Assembly: GCA_041648735.1 (NCBI GenBank)
Contig: JBAZOO010000038.1
Location: 1-32,579, forward strand
Direction of reading: 5' to 3'
DNA length: 32,579 nt
Source of the DNA: JBAZOO01 sp041648735
GTDB taxonomy: Bacteria; Verrucomicrobiota; Lentisphaeria; Oligosphaerales; CAITYL01
The notes under the pieces were generated by a model that saw only the letters and a program-made list of their open reading frames with translations, made no database searches and was not told the origin of the DNA. A program made the position numbers and the translations under genes. Below, piece by piece: positions 1-7,925 of the stretch (within the stretch, counting starts at the first letter, position 1; every line of letters starts with the position of its first letter).

Positions 1-111
1 GACGAGCACAAGATGCCGGCGGCGGGTGTCACGCCTATAGCCAAGCACGCCAGGGCAATAAATCAAGTCTCTCCCTATGGTTTCAGGCCGCCGTGCCGGT
101 GGCTTCGCTGA
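1..111 (+). other. Open frame entering from the left edge, unrecognised
   Basis: A reading frame open from base 1 runs 36 codons to a TGA at 109-111. It contains one internal ATG at 13. I recognise no domain. The stop codon lies inside the left arm of the inverted repeat at 106-160, so the frame may be the tail of a truncated gene or just part of an intergenic repeat. The local base composition is less GC-rich than the genes nearby, which favours non-coding repeat DNA. Very low confidence that it encodes a protein. Confidence 0.12.
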
Positions 112-160
112 AGTGTGAACTCCAGCGGGGGCGGCTCGGGTTGGAGTTCACGCTTCAGCG
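106..160. repeat. Near-perfect 19-bp inverted repeat (REP-like hairpin)
   Basis: Arms at 106-124 and 142-160 are complementary over 19 bases with one non-Watson-Crick position (T opposite G) and a 17-base GC-rich loop. The arm core GTGAACTCCA is not GC-rich, unlike its surroundings. No T-tract follows on either strand, so it is not a standard intrinsic terminator, although it lies downstream of the efflux operon ending at 252. It looks like an interspersed palindromic repeat unit. From 161 to 251 I see only a short GGGATC/GATCCC inverted repeat near 197-217 and no gene. Confidence 0.7.
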
Positions 161-251
161 TGCGGCTGTTTTTTGGGGGGTGGGCGGCTCGGGTTGGGGA
201 TCTTGGGGACCGATCCCGATCCGGCAGCCCAGGGGACGCCCGTGAAACCAG

Positions 252-1385
252 TCAGTCCAGCCGCTTGTGGAAGCCGGCGATGGCCAGGGCGAGGATGGCG
301 GCGCCGCTGGCGGCGAGGGCCGCGGCCTGCGGCCAGAGCTCGTGCCAGCCAGAGCCCTTGAGGAAGATGCCGCGCACCGCCACCAGGTAGTGGTTCAGGG
401 GGATCAGTTCCGCCACGACGCGGATGGCGGCCGGCATGTTCGCCACCGGGAAGATGAAGCCGGAAAGCAGGGTGAAGGGCAGCATGACGAAGAAGACGGC
501 GAAGAGCATCGCCTGCTGCTGGGTGCGCACCAGGGTCGAGATCAGCAGCCCCAGGCCGAGGGTGGTCAGCAGGAACAGCCCGGAAAAGAGGTAGAGCAGC
601 GGCAGGCTGCCCCGGAGCGGGACGTGGAAGACGAAGTGGATGACGAGCAGCGCCAGGGTGACCTCCACGAAGCCGATGGCGGCGAAGGGCAGCAGCTTCC
701 CCGCGATCAATTCCCCGGAACGCAGGGGGGTGACGATGATCTGCTCCATGGTCCCCTCCTCCCGCTCCTTGACCAGGGCCATGCTGCTGACAATCATGGT
801 GGTGACCAGCAGCAGCACGCCCATGATCGAAGGCACCATGTACCAGGTCGAGGTCAGGTCGGGGTTGTACCAGGCGCGCGCTTCCACGGCCACCGCCGGG
901 AGGCGCAGGCCGGTGCGCCGCTCCAGGCCAGAGGTCGTAACATTCACCAGGCCAAGTGAATAAAGGCGGCAGGCGCGCTGGAGGAAGTTCAGGCCATGCA
1001 CCGCGAAGTTGCTGTCGGCGCCGTCCACCAGCGCCTGGACGGTGGCGGGGCGGCCGGCCTCGAGGTCGCGGCCGAAGCCGGCGGGAATGGCCACGACCAG
1101 GCCGGAGCTGCCGGCCACCAGCCGTTCGCCGTCGGCGGCTTCCGGCCCGGCCAGGACGGTGGCCTGGAAATAGCCGGGGGCGGCGAGGGTGCGGATGAAT
1201 TCGCGGCTGTGGAAGCTGTGGTCGGCGTCGCGCACCCCGAGGGTGACTTCGCGCACGTCGGTGGTCGCGGCAAAGCCCATGACCAGGAGCTGGGCCAGCG
1301 GCGCGACGATCAGGATCTGGAGCAGCCGCCGGTCACGGCGGATCTGGATGATCTCCTTGCGGAGGATGCAGCGGATGCGGTTCAT
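252..1385 (-). CDS. ABC-2 type efflux permease (YbhR-like)
   Basis: This 377-residue inner-membrane permease is the last gene of the efflux operon. It has the ABC-2 layout: one N-terminal membrane helix (about 22-42), a large periplasmic domain of about 130 residues, then five hydrophobic segments in the C-terminal half. The charged stretch KEREEGTMEQIIVTP, just after the second helix, is the family's conserved coupling region that contacts the ATPase. The start at 1385 is chosen because it overlaps the upstream permease stop by four bases (ATGA), which indicates translational coupling; longer frames would run through the neighbouring gene. It probably forms a heterodimer with the product of 1382-2509 and exports drugs or other amphiphiles with the HlyD and TolC proteins of the operon. 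The substrate cannot be read from sequence. Confidence 0.93.
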   Translation of the reverse strand: MNRIRCILRKEIIQIRRDRRLLQILIVAPLAQLLVMGFAATTDVREVTLGVRDADHSFHSREFIRTLAAPGYFQATVLAGPEAADGERLVAGSSGLVVAIPAGFGRDLEAGRPATVQALVDGADSNFAVHGLNFLQRACRLYSLGLVNVTTSGLERRTGLRLPAVAVEARAWYNPDLTSTWYMVPSIMGVLLLVTTMIVSSMALVKEREEGTMEQIIVTPLRSGELIAGKLLPFAAIGFVEVTLALLVIHFVFHVPLRGSLPLLYLFSGLFLLTTLGLGLLISTLVRTQQQAMLFAVFFVMLPFTLLSGFIFPVANMPAAIRVVAELIPLNHYLVAVRGIFLKGSGWHELWPQAAALAASGAAILALAIAGFHKRLD

Positions 1386-2509
1386 GTTTCCTTCCGGGTC
1401 AGGGCCACGGCCGCGGCCGAAAAGAGGAGGCCGAGCAGGAGCATGGCGAGCAGGTCGGGCCAGAGTGCGGAGAACGGCGCGGCCTTGAGGATGATGGCGC
1501 GCAGGGCGGCGGTGAAATGGCGCGGGACCACGGCCAGGCTGAGCCATTGGATGGCGCGGGGCATGTTGGCGATGGGGAAGATCAGGCCGGAGAGGATGAG
1601 CGCCGGCAGCAGGGTGGTGAGGATGGCGATCTGGAAGGCCATGTGCTGGGAGCGGGTCACGGAAGAAATCAGCACCCCCATGCTCAGCGCGGCGTAGAGG
1701 AAGAGCAGCGTCGCCAGGGCGAGGAGCAGCCAGGAGCCCTGCACCGCGACGCCGAAGAGCAGCCGGCCGAGGAGCAGGATCATCCCCATGGTCGCCAGGC
1801 AGACCACCACATAGGGGAGCGTCTTGCCGAGGACCAGCTCGACGGGGCGCACCGGCGAGACCATGAGCTGCTCCATCGTCTCCCGCTCCTTTTCGCGGAC
1901 GATGGACAGCGCGGTGGCCACGACCGCCGCCAGCATCAGCAGCATGGCGACCAGCCCGGGCACCAGGAACTTGGCGCTGCTGAGTTCGGGGTTGAACCAC
2001 AGCCGCGGCTCGGGCTGGACCACCGGCAGGGCTGGCGGCAGGCCGGCCTGCCGCAGGGCCGCGGCGCGAAGTTGCTGCGTGGTGCGGTCCGCCATCATTT
2101 CCAGGTAGCCGATCGCCGTGGTGGCGGTGTTGGCGTCGGCGGCGTCAACCAGCGCCTGGAGGTGGACGGTTTCGCCGCGCGCCAGCCGTTGCGCATAGCC
2201 CCGGGGGATGGCCAGGACGGCGCGGACCTGGCCGTGGGCGAGCAGTTCCTCCGCCTCGGCGCGGCGGGCCAGTTCGGCGCGGCGGTCGAAATAGGGGTTC
2301 TGGAAGAGGCTGTCGAGGAGCTGCCGGCTGGCCGGCGTCCGGTCTTCGTCCAGGACGCCGATGGCGATGTGCTTGACGTCGAACGAGAGCGCATAGCCGT
2401 AGAGCGCCAGCAACATGGCCGGGACGAGCAGGAGCTGGCCGAGGGTCAGCGGATCCCGGGCGATCTGGCGGAACTCCTTCTTGAAGATGGCATAAAAGCG
2501 GCGGAACAT
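1382..2509 (-). CDS. ABC-2 type efflux permease (YbhS-like)
   Basis: A 375-residue ABC-2 permease and paralogue of the next gene, with the same plan: N-terminal helix (about 20-42), large periplasmic region with an Ala/Asp-rich stretch, then five hydrophobic segments. Its coupling stretch reads REKERETMEQLMVSP. The start at 2509 is preferred over an upstream ATG at 2536 because the protein then begins with the family-typical MFRRFYAIFKKEF, and a GAGG lies a few bases upstream. It overlaps the next gene by ATGA. A palindromic repeat element (2550-2671) separates it from the ATPase gene upstream, so it may depend on read-through or on a promoter in that element. Probably the second half of a heterodimeric channel. 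Confidence 0.93.
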   Translation of the reverse strand: MFRRFYAIFKKEFRQIARDPLTLGQLLLVPAMLLALYGYALSFDVKHIAIGVLDEDRTPASRQLLDSLFQNPYFDRRAELARRAEAEELLAHGQVRAVLAIPRGYAQRLARGETVHLQALVDAADANTATTAIGYLEMMADRTTQQLRAAALRQAGLPPALPVVQPEPRLWFNPELSSAKFLVPGLVAMLLMLAAVVATALSIVREKERETMEQLMVSPVRPVELVLGKTLPYVVVCLATMGMILLLGRLLFGVAVQGSWLLLALATLLFLYAALSMGVLISSVTRSQHMAFQIAILTTLLPALILSGLIFPIANMPRAIQWLSLAVVPRHFTAALRAIILKAAPFSALWPDLLAMLLLGLLFSAAAVALTRKET

Positions 2510-2549
2510 GCGGGCCTCGTCAATCCCAATCCCCAACCGGGGCGTTTTT

Positions 2550-2671
2550 GTCCACGAATTTCACGAATGGGCACGGATTCATTACAGGGCGAAAACATTC
2601 ATTATCATATTTGGTTTGAGAATGTTGTGCATGACATTTATAATCCGTGGCCGGTGGTGGAATTCGTGGAC
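2550..2671. repeat. MITE-like palindromic element, 30-bp terminal inverted repeats
   Basis: Arms at 2550-2579 and 2642-2671 are inverted copies of each other, with about 25 of 30 positions matching and no gaps. The 62-base interior is AT-rich and carries a nested inverted repeat (AACATTC at 2594-2600 with GAATGTT at 2620-2626). The whole element can fold as one long hairpin and is far poorer in G+C than the genes on both sides. It sits inside the efflux operon between the ATPase and permease genes. No ORF, no transposase and no obvious target duplication are visible. The arm motif, alternating ACGAAT/CACGAAT, is of a kind I associate with intergenic repeats in several phyla (recollection, not a search). 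Confidence 0.65.
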
Positions 2672-2689
2672 GCGTTTTTCGGAATGCCA

Positions 2690-3730
2690 TCATGGCGGCG
2701 GCGGCGGAGTTTCGGCGGCGGCCAGGCGGATGAAGGCGTCTTCCAGGCCTGGCCGGATGGCGGTCACCACCGCGCCGGCAATGCCGCCGCCGCGCAGGCG
2801 CGTTTCCAGCCCCGCCGCGGTGCAGGCGCCGGGGCGGCAGTAGAGGTGGAGGCGGGCGCCGAAGAAGGCGCTGGCGACCAGCCCCGCGATGCCGGCGAGC
2901 GCCTCGCGCACGCCGCGGAAGGTGGGCACGGCCAGCTCGAACAGCTCATCGCGGACGGCATCGCGCTTGAGCGCCGCCGGCGTGTCCAGCGCGATCAGCC
3001 GGCCGGCATTGATGAAGCCGATGCGGCCGCAGAACTCCGCCTCGTCCATGAAATGAGTGGTGACGAGGACGGTGACGCCTTCGCCCGCAAGCTGCTGGAT
3101 CAGGGCCCAGAACTGCCGGCGCGAGATCGGGTCAATGCCGCTGGTCGGTTCGTCGAGGAAGAGGATTGGCGGCTCGTGGAGGATGGCCGCCGCCAGCGCC
3201 AGCCGCTGCTGGTGCGCGCCGGAGAGGGTGCCGGTGAGGTGTGTTTCCAGCCCCTCCAGGCCAGTCAGCGCCGCCACCGCGCCGAGCCGCCGGCGCAGGC
3301 GTTCGCCGGCGAGGCCGTAGACGCCGCCGAAGAACGCCAGGTTCTCCCGCACCGTCAAGTCCCGGTAGAGGTTGAATTTCTGCGACATGTAGCCGAGGTT
3401 CTGCCGCACCTTTTCCGGCTCGCGGTTGATGTCGAAGCCGCCGACCGTCGCCCGCCCCGCCGTGGAGGCGAGCAGGCCGCAGAGCATGCGGATGGTGGTG
3501 GACTTGCCGGCGCCGTTGGGGCCGAGGAAGCCGAAAATCTCGCCGCGGCGGACGCTGAAGCTGACCCCGGCCACCGCCGTGAAGTGGCCGAACCGCTTGG
3601 TCAGCCCCTCGGCCGCCACCGGCGTGTCCGCGGCGGCGGCAACGTTTGCCAGAGGCGGCTTTGCCAAGGCCGTCGCCCCCCCGCGGCCCAATTCGGCAAT
3701 TGAAAATCGGCAATTGAAAATCCCCTTCAT
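2690..3730 (-). CDS. ABC transporter ATP-binding protein B (YbhF C-terminal-half-like)
   Basis: A 346-residue ATPase that powers the efflux permeases from the cytoplasmic side. Visible motifs: Walker A GPNGAGKST (70-78), Q-loop Q117, signature LSGAHQQR (169-176, where most relatives have LSGG), Walker B ILFLDEP with the catalytic Glu (189-195), and switch His226 in VTTHFMDEAE. The C-terminal ~100 residues form the extension typical of drug-efflux ATPases. The start at 3730 overlaps the stop of the TolC-type gene by ATGA, with a GGAGGGG 12 bases upstream. This start makes the first ~15 codons come from an intergenic-type tandem repeat (3690-3721); the conserved domain begins only near residue 38, so a later GTG start remains possible. 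It probably pairs with ATPase A at 5130-6119. Confidence 0.92.
   Translation of the reverse strand: MKGIFNCRFSIAELGRGGATALAKPPLANVAAAADTPVAAEGLTKRFGHFTAVAGVSFSVRRGEIFGFLGPNGAGKSTTIRMLCGLLASTAGRATVGGFDINREPEKVRQNLGYMSQKFNLYRDLTVRENLAFFGGVYGLAGERLRRRLGAVAALTGLEGLETHLTGTLSGAHQQRLALAAAILHEPPILFLDEPTSGIDPISRRQFWALIQQLAGEGVTVLVTTHFMDEAEFCGRIGFINAGRLIALDTPAALKRDAVRDELFELAVPTFRGVREALAGIAGLVASAFFGARLHLYCRPGACTAAGLETRLRGGGIAGAVVTAIRPGLEDAFIRLAAAETPPPPP
3690..3721. repeat. 14-bp tandem repeat inside the start of ATPase B
   Basis: CGGCAATTGAAAAT occurs twice without a gap (3694-3707 and 3708-3721), preceded by AATT. The same AATT/GGCAAT/GAAAAT-style composition appears in intergenic blocks at 14533-14604, 21898-21994 and 32209-32261. 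Here it falls between two coupled genes and is read in frame as the first codons of the ATPase gene. Confidence 0.75.
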
Positions 3731-5133
3731 GGCCGCGGCTTCCCCTCCGCCTCGCCATCCAGCCGGCCGCGGGCGTGGTCGAGGGCGGCGCGGGCCAGCC
3801 GCCAGTCGGCCCGGGCGGCGATGACCTCGAAGCCGGCGTCGGTGAGCTGGGCATGGGCGTCGAGCAGTTCCGCGTGGCGGGTCAGGCCGTTCTCCCAGAG
3901 GTCATTGGCCGCCTGGAGGTTGCGCTTGGCGCTGGCTTGGCTGCGTTCGGCGACCCGGAGGCGCGCCGCGGCATCCTGGAGGTTGATCCGCGCCTCGCGG
4001 ATTTCGAGGCGGACCTGGTCGGTTTCCTGCTCGACGCGCAGCCGGGCCTGTTCCGCCCGCGCCGCCGCCTCGCGGACCTTTGCCTTGCGCAGCCCCCAGT
4101 CCCAGATGTTCCAGGTCACGGCCAGGCCGACATAGGCATTGTCGTCCCAGCGGTCCTCCGGCGGGACGTTGAGCAGGTTGGGGCGGGCCTGTTCGTAGCG
4201 GGCCACGAAACTGAGCTGCGGCCACAGCTCCGCCTTCTGCGCCGCCACCTGCTTGGCGGCGGCCGCCGCCTCCAGCCGGCGTGCTTCCAGGTCGGCGCGG
4301 GCGGCGCCCTCCTCCCCGTCCGCCGCGGCGGCTGCATCCACTTCGGCGGCAATGGGGATCGCGGACTCCGCCAGTTCCTGGCCGGTCAGGAAGGCGATGC
4401 GGGCACGGGCCAGGGCGACGCGGCGCTTCGCCTCTTCGAGCTGGAGCTGCGTCCGGCTCGCCTGCACCTCGGCGGAAAGCAGGTCGTTGTCGGTGGCGGT
4501 GCCGGCGGCAAAGCGGTTCCGCATGTCGGCGAAGTGCGCCTCCATCCGGGCCACCGCGGCGGTGAAGGCGTTCACGGAGTGGAACGCCTTGGACCAGTTC
4601 CAGTAGGCGGTGAGCGCCTGCAACCGCAGGTCCGCCGCCGCCGCGCGGCGGAATTCGCGCGCCGCGGCCAAGCCCAGTCCCGCCGCCTCTTTCTGGCTCC
4701 GGATCCGGCCGCCGGTGTAGAGGGGCTGGGCCAGGGTGACGGCCGCGCCGGCGCGGTCGTCAATTGCGGGCGTGGCCGGGCCGGGACCGAACGCCATGTC
4801 CTGAAGCCCCTCATAATGCCCGGCCTGGGCCTGGAAATCCAGCGCGGGCAGGCCGGCGGCGCGGGCCTGGTCGCGGCGGGCGGTGGCGGCGGCGGTGTCC
4901 TGGTCGGCGGCCTGGAGCTGCCGGCTGTAGGCCAGGGTTTGCGCCACAATCACATCCGGCGCAACGATTACCGGCGGCGGCGTTGCGGACTCCGCGGCGG
5001 CGCCGGCGACGGCGGCGCTGGCGAGGAGCCCGGCGGCGGCGGCAATGGCGGCGAGGAAGCCGGCCAGCGGTCGGCAAAACCGGCCCTGCCGCGGAATGAT
5101 GCATACCGGACGGAAAGGGATCGCGCAGGTCAT
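3727..5133 (-). CDS. TolC-family outer-membrane efflux channel
   Basis: A 468-residue TolC-type protein expected to form the trimeric outer-membrane duct through which the ABC transporter and its HlyD-type adaptor export substrate. A long N-terminal signal region (basic stretch, then hydrophobic 23-45, Ala-rich cleavage area near 46-48) precedes a mature protein rich in Ala/Gln/Glu helices with the two tandem halves typical of the family; each half contains a YxGG- or WxxWD-like turn (LYTGGRIRSQKEAA and WNIWDWGLRKAKVREA). The start at 5133 overlaps the ATPase A stop (ATGA), with GGAG nine bases upstream. Its own stop overlaps the ATPase B start (ATGA). Sitting between two ATPase genes is unusual, since ybh-type operons in E. 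coli carry no channel gene and use TolC encoded elsewhere. Confidence 0.93.
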   Translation of the reverse strand: MTCAIPFRPVCIIPRQGRFCRPLAGFLAAIAAAAGLLASAAVAGAAAESATPPPVIVAPDVIVAQTLAYSRQLQAADQDTAAATARRDQARAAGLPALDFQAQAGHYEGLQDMAFGPGPATPAIDDRAGAAVTLAQPLYTGGRIRSQKEAAGLGLAAAREFRRAAAADLRLQALTAYWNWSKAFHSVNAFTAAVARMEAHFADMRNRFAAGTATDNDLLSAEVQASRTQLQLEEAKRRVALARARIAFLTGQELAESAIPIAAEVDAAAAADGEEGAARADLEARRLEAAAAAKQVAAQKAELWPQLSFVARYEQARPNLLNVPPEDRWDDNAYVGLAVTWNIWDWGLRKAKVREAAARAEQARLRVEQETDQVRLEIREARINLQDAAARLRVAERSQASAKRNLQAANDLWENGLTRHAELLDAHAQLTDAGFEVIAARADWRLARAALDHARGRLDGEAEGKPRP

Positions 5134-6119
5134 GATGGCGCTCCGTGATGGTGAGAAGTGGTGGCTGGCGCCGGCCCGGCGCCAGCGTCGGCGCCGAGCA
5201 GGGCGATGAAGGCGTCTTCGAGCGACGGTTCGGCCGGCTCCGCCGCGGCGGGGCCGAGGCCGGCGGCATCGAGGCGCGCAACAATCCGCCGGAGTTCCGC
5301 CGCCCCCTGGTCCGACCAGAAGCGGAGGCCGCCGCCGGTGAGCACCAGCCGCGCCGCCGGCCACTCCTGGCGCAACGCCTGGCAGGCGGCCTCGGGGCGC
5401 GGGCAGCGGATCGTCCAGACGGCGCCGGGCATCCGCGCCTTCACCTCCTCCGGCGTCCCGGTCATCACCAGCCGGCCATGGTGCATGAGGCTGATGCGGT
5501 GGCAGCGTTCCGCCTCGTCCAGGTAGGGAGTGGTCATGAAAATGGTCACCCCTTGTTCGAGGATGCTGCTGAGGATGTTCCAGAATTCGCCGCGGGAGAC
5601 GGGATCGACGCCGGTGGAGGGCTCGTCGAGGAAGATCAGTTCCGGGGTGTGGATGAGGGTGCAGGCGAGGGCGAGCTTCTTCTTCATGCCGCCGGAGAGC
5701 GCCTGGGCGAGGCGGCGGCGGAAGGGGGTCAGGCGGGTGAAGGCGAGCAGCTCGTCGCGGCGTTGGCGGAAGCCGCGGACGCCGTGGATGTCGGCGAAGA
5801 ACTCGAGGTTTTCGTCCACGCTCAGGTCGCCGTAGAGGGTGAAGTTCTGGGAGAGGTAGCCGATGCGGCGCTTGATGGCTTCCGGCTGGCGGTGGAGGTC
5901 AAAGCCGAGGACCTGGCCGCTGCCGGCGTCGGGGTGGAGGATGCCGCAGAGCAGGCGGATGGCGGTGCTCTTGCCGGCACCATCGGGGCCGACGAGGGCG
6001 AACATTTCGCCGCGGCGGACTTCCAGGTCCAGGCCGTCCACGGCACGGGCGCCGGCGAAGCCGCGGCCGAGCCCGCGGGTCTCAATGGCGATGGCGGGTT
6101 GGGGATTGGGCTGGGTCAT
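5130..6119 (-). CDS. ABC transporter ATP-binding protein A (YbhF N-terminal-half-like)
   Basis: A 329-residue ATPase. Motifs: Walker A GPDGAGKST (44-52; the PDGAGK form resembles the first half of E. coli YbhF as I recall it), Q-loop Q91, signature LSGGMKKK (141-148), Walker B LIFLDEP (160-166). The switch histidine is replaced: the H-loop reads MTTPYLDEAE with Pro198. ATPase B keeps its His, so the pair probably has one weakened site. The start at 6119 is chosen because the nine earlier codons come from the repeat array at 6131-6177 and the protein then begins MTQPNPQPA before the first beta strand. No good Shine-Dalgarno site is visible. It lies 62 bp downstream of the HlyD-type gene and overlaps the TolC-type gene by ATGA. 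Confidence 0.92.
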   Translation of the reverse strand: MTQPNPQPAIAIETRGLGRGFAGARAVDGLDLEVRRGEMFALVGPDGAGKSTAIRLLCGILHPDAGSGQVLGFDLHRQPEAIKRRIGYLSQNFTLYGDLSVDENLEFFADIHGVRGFRQRRDELLAFTRLTPFRRRLAQALSGGMKKKLALACTLIHTPELIFLDEPSTGVDPVSRGEFWNILSSILEQGVTIFMTTPYLDEAERCHRISLMHHGRLVMTGTPEEVKARMPGAVWTIRCPRPEAACQALRQEWPAARLVLTGGGLRFWSDQGAAELRRIVARLDAAGLGPAAAEPAEPSLEDAFIALLGADAGAGPAPATTSHHHGAPS

Positions 6120-6130
6120 GGTGGCGGTTG

Positions 6131-6177
6131 GCACACGGACACACACGGACGAACAGGGACGAACACGGACGGGGCGG
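6131..6177. repeat. ACGGACA-type direct repeat array, copy 1
   Basis: Short imperfect direct repeats built on ACACGGAC / ACGAACA fill the gap between the HlyD-type gene and ATPase A. Bases 6157-6177 are identical over 21 bp, in the same orientation, to 8049-8069 in the second array upstream of the operon. No gene or terminator is visible in the gap. Confidence 0.7.
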
Positions 6178-6181
6178 CAGT

Positions 6182-7174
6182 CTACGGGATGGCCAGGGCC
6201 GGCGGTTCTTCCAGATAGCCGTCGGCGGGCATGCCGGGCTTGAAGACGCCCTCCGGGTTGGGCAGGGTGATCTTGACCCGGTAGACGAGCTTGGCGCGTT
6301 CTTCGGGGGTCTGGACGTTGCGCGGGGTGAACTCCGCCTCCGCCGCGACAAAGGTCACCGTGCCGCGGTAGGGCGTGGCGTCGCCGTCAATCCGGATCCA
6401 GGCCGGCTGGCCGAGCTTGACCTTGCCCAGGCGGGTTTCCGGGATGTAGACCGAAAGCCAGACTTCGTCGAGCAGCGACAGGGTGAGCAGCGGCGCCCCC
6501 GGCGTCACATATTCCCCCTCCTCGCGGTTGCGGGTGGTGACGAAGCCGGTGGCCGGAATGGCGACGGTGCAGTCCGCCACCGCCTTTTCCATCTGGGCCC
6601 GGCGCGCCTTGGCCTGGTCGAGCTGGGCCTGGGCCATGCGGATTTCCTCCTGGCGGTTGCCGCGCACCAGCCGGGCCAGGGCCTGGCCGGCGGCGTCCGT
6701 GGCGGCGGCGGTGCGGTCGGCGAGGGCCTGGGCGTCGTCGAGCTGCTTCTGGGTGGCCGTCCGCGTCGCGAACAGCCGCTGCATCCGGGCGAGGTCGGTC
6801 TGGGCGGCCTTGGCGGCGGCCTGGGCTTCGGCGAGGAGGGCGCGGGCGCGGCGGATGTCCTCGTCGCGGGCGCCGGCCAGGGCCAGGTCGAGCTGGGCCT
6901 GGGCCTGCGCGACGGCGGCGCGGAGTTCGTCGCGCCTCAGTTCGTAGTCCGCGGCGTCGAGGCGGGCGGCCAGCCCCCCTTTCTGCACCGTCATCCCCTC
7001 CCGCGGCGGCAGGGTGAGGATGCGGCCGGCGACCTGGGCGGAGACCTGCACCTGGGTGCATTCGATGGTGCCGGAGCCGTCCGGCTTCACGCCCTGGGGC
7101 GCGCAGCCGGCGGCGAGCAGCAGGCCGGCGGCGACGACCGGCAGGAGAAGATTGCTGGGGCGGCGGAAGTTCAT
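6182..7174 (-). CDS. HlyD/YbhG-type membrane fusion lipoprotein
   Basis: A 330-residue periplasmic adaptor linking the ABC transporter to the TolC-type channel. A signal peptide ends in the lipobox LAAGC (Cys at about 24), so it is probably a lipoprotein on the inner membrane; E. coli YbhG, by contrast, is not lipid-anchored as far as I recall. A lipoyl/biotinyl half-motif (VSAQVAGRILTLPPREGMTVQKGG) is followed by a long Ala/Gln/Arg-rich helical hairpin (about 75-190), the second lipoyl half (VAIPATGFVTTRNREEGEYVTPG), a beta-barrel with LDEVWLSVYIPETRLGKVKLGQPAWIRID, and a C-terminal segment ending FKPGMPADGYLE. GGAG lies upstream of the start. It begins 25 bp after tetR and is most likely co-transcribed with it. 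Confidence 0.94.
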   Translation of the reverse strand: MNFRRPSNLLLPVVAAGLLLAAGCAPQGVKPDGSGTIECTQVQVSAQVAGRILTLPPREGMTVQKGGLAARLDAADYELRRDELRAAVAQAQAQLDLALAGARDEDIRRARALLAEAQAAAKAAQTDLARMQRLFATRTATQKQLDDAQALADRTAAATDAAGQALARLVRGNRQEEIRMAQAQLDQAKARRAQMEKAVADCTVAIPATGFVTTRNREEGEYVTPGAPLLTLSLLDEVWLSVYIPETRLGKVKLGQPAWIRIDGDATPYRGTVTFVAAEAEFTPRNVQTPEERAKLVYRVKITLPNPEGVFKPGMPADGYLEEPPALAIP

Positions 7175-7199
7175 GGGCGATTCTCCATTCCTTTACGGT

Positions 7200-7868
7200 T
7201 CAGGGAAGTCCGGCCTGGGCTGCTGGCTTGGCGGAGGCCTTGGCGGCTTGGCGGTGGCCGCGGCCGGCCAGGCCGGCCATGAGCAAATCGAGGATCGCGT
7301 CGCGGCGGGCGGTGGCGGAGGGCACCCGCACCGGGGCCGGGAGTTGCAGGTGCGGGGCGATCTTGTTGAGGTGCAGGTTGAAGAGGCAGAGCCCGAGGAT
7401 GTCCCACCAGGCCGGCAGCGGCGGCAGCGCACGGAGTTCGCCGGCGGCCATGCCTTCCGCCAAAATGGCCAGGGGCGCCGGCAGCGGCGTTTCCCGGAGC
7501 AGTTCGCTGACCGTCCGGCCAAAGCGGTCGGGGGGCAGGCTGAGGATCACGGGCATCAGGCGCAGCCGTTGGGGCTGGCTGGAGTAGTAGGAAAAGATGC
7601 CGTCCACGAGATAGCCGAGGCGGTCGCGGGCGTCGGAGAACGGCCGGCGCCCCTGGCCCAAATGCTCGAGGAAATCGCGCAGGACCAGGCGGATGACTTC
7701 GGTGAACAGCGTCTCCTTGTCCTCGAAATAGTAGTAGATCAAGGCGCTGTTGACGCCGGCGGCCTGGCCGACGAGGCGGGTGGTGGCGCCCTTGAGGCCG
7801 TGGTCGGCAAAGACGCCGACGGCGGCTTCGAGGATGCGCTGGCGCTGGGCTGAATCGTGGCGGGCCAT
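7200..7868 (-). CDS. TetR-family regulator of the efflux operon (CecR-like)
   Basis: A 222-residue repressor-type protein. The N-terminal helix-turn-helix is clear (QRQRILEAAVGVFADHG then TTRLVGQAAGVNSALIYYYFEDKETLF, about 8-55). The C-terminal ligand-binding part contains FSYYSSQPQRLRLMP and a GxLxALPPLPAWWDILGLCLF stretch, as in the CecR/YbiH group. As first gene of the efflux operon it probably represses its own promoter until a substrate binds. The start at 7868 gives MARHDSAQRQ before helix 1; the longer frame from 7934 would begin inside the predicted operator. No Shine-Dalgarno sequence precedes 7868 (the leader is CA-rich), so the exact start is somewhat uncertain. Confidence 0.92.
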   Translation of the reverse strand: MARHDSAQRQRILEAAVGVFADHGLKGATTRLVGQAAGVNSALIYYYFEDKETLFTEVIRLVLRDFLEHLGQGRRPFSDARDRLGYLVDGIFSYYSSQPQRLRLMPVILSLPPDRFGRTVSELLRETPLPAPLAILAEGMAAGELRALPPLPAWWDILGLCLFNLHLNKIAPHLQLPAPVRVPSATARRDAILDLLMAGLAGRGHRQAAKASAKPAAQAGLP

Positions 7869-7925
7869 GTGTGTGTGTGGGGGGGTGGGGCGGGGCCGGG
7901 TGGTGGGCGGGTCTTGGCCGCCCGG

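Noticed and set aside
1517..3703. 728-codon plus-strand open frame opposite the permease and ATPase genes
   Set aside because: Gln/His/Arg/Gly-rich shadow that even crosses the AT-rich repeat element.
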